Shown here piece by piece: positions 7,150 to 7,681 of a DNA stretch of 7,681 bases. Numbering within the stretch: position 1 is the stretch's first letter; every line of letters begins with the position of its first letter. The stretch is taken from the NCBI GenBank assembly GCA_020629735.1, contig JAHDCT010000057.1:1-7681 (forward strand), written 5' to 3'. The notes below the pieces were generated by a model, which did no database searches, was not told where the DNA came from, and saw only the letters and a program-made list of their open reading frames with translations. The translations under genes and the position numbers were made by a program. This stretch comes from a bacterium. GTDB lineage: Bacteria > Patescibacteriota > Gracilibacteria > Absconditabacterales > Absconditicoccaceae.

Positions 7150-7681
7150 TTATTTTTCATTCTGGAGAAACTCGTCTAGCTTTTCTTGAGCAGAAAGTGG
7201 AACAAACTTTTGTGCATTGATATATCTCAATGCATACAGAAAAAGAACAAGTTGAACACCTAAGTAAAGAAATATAAATGAAAAAATAAATTGACCAGAA
7301 AGAGGGAGTAAGACAATGAAGTATAGATTAAATAATGTAGCTATGGCTGTGGTTCATAACCAGTATTTATAATCAGTTTTTTCTAGTAGTTTATCAAAAT
7401 GTAATTTATTTGACATAAAAATTAAACCACTATTTAGTAAGCTTCGACCGACTCACAATACGACCATCCAGTATACTTTGTCACCAAAAATGTTTATGAT
7501 ACTCAAATATATACCAAAGTTGATGAAAATAAACGCAAGCGTTCTTTGAAGTTCATGGTAGAATCAAATTTCTCTCAAGAGGAGATAATTTACAAAGAAA
7601 GCTGCAACTCAAAATCGAAATATTCACTGCGTCATTCGCATTGATTGAGTTCAAAATCAATAAACGAAAAGATATACTTGC
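7150..7681 (-). CDS. polytopic membrane protein, C-terminal part (start lies outside window)
   Basis: The 176 visible codons run from the window edge to TAA 7150-7152. I do not recognise the family. About five hydrophobic helices are visible: FRFGVAAFFVNYLLL, LAFIFINFGIYLSIINIF, VYWMVVLGVGRSLLNSGL, WLGTTAIATLFNLYFIVLLP and FIFSFIFLYLGVQLVLFLYA. A charged cytoplasmic-looking tail (SAQEKLDEFLQNEK) ends the protein. Charged loops such as LREIGFYHELQR separate the helices. Seven in-frame TGA codons read as Gly. An internal ATG (7414-7416) begins a shorter frame, but the reading frame is open from there to the window edge and is equally hydrophobic, so the longer gene is favoured. Transporter, flippase or permease are all possible; no motif decides. 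Confidence 0.75.

Noticed and set aside
1..7681. Undescribed defence, mobile or secretion system
   Set aside because: No transposase, integrase, direct-repeat array or toxin-antitoxin pair is seen. The content is housekeeping; only two short membrane genes near the right edge remain unexplained.

Overview
The window is an AT-rich piece of a bacterial chromosome that reads UGA as glycine instead of stop (translation table 25). That code is known from the Candidate Phyla Radiation lineages Gracilibacteria (BD1-5) and Absconditabacteria (SR1), so the organism most likely belongs to one of these; the window alone does not say which. Under the standard code every real gene here looks shattered. 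With TGA read as Gly, nine genes become continuous, and I count by hand about 95 in-frame TGA codons. Many fall on near-invariant glycines: the Obg P-loop, TruB KPTG and DPLATG, the RlmH IGGAYG motif, and several PheT motifs. TGG still encodes Trp. All eight visible gene ends are TAG (six) or TAA (two).

Layout. Positions 1-6327 form a minus-strand series, listed here in transcription order: obg (6327-4825), a small FtsB/DivIC-like membrane protein (4775-4368), truB (4342-3731), a 122-nt gap, pheT (3608-1089), a short sufD-like gene (1051-386), and the first 124 codons of an RluA/RluD-family pseudouridine synthase (374 to the window edge). Most gaps are 11-50 nt, so this may be one long operon, possibly with an extra promoter before pheT. 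Diverging from obg on the plus strand is rlmH (6401-6856). Beyond it lie a minus-strand 58-residue single-TM ORFan (7062-6886) and the C-terminal part of a polytopic membrane protein (window end to 7150). A near-consensus sigma70-type promoter sits between these last two, bracketed by inverted repeats.

Theme. Most genes serve translation: ribosome assembly GTPase (Obg), rRNA or tRNA modification (TruB, RluD-like, RlmH) and tRNA charging (PheT). Added to these are an Fe-S cluster assembly component and a probable divisome protein. This is core housekeeping content. I see no mobile element, CRISPR array, tRNA gene or defence island. The points worth a second look are the recoding, an enlarged G domain in Obg, pheT without pheS, reduced forms of TruB and SufD, the FtsB-like protein, and the palindrome-bracketed promoter of the ORFan.
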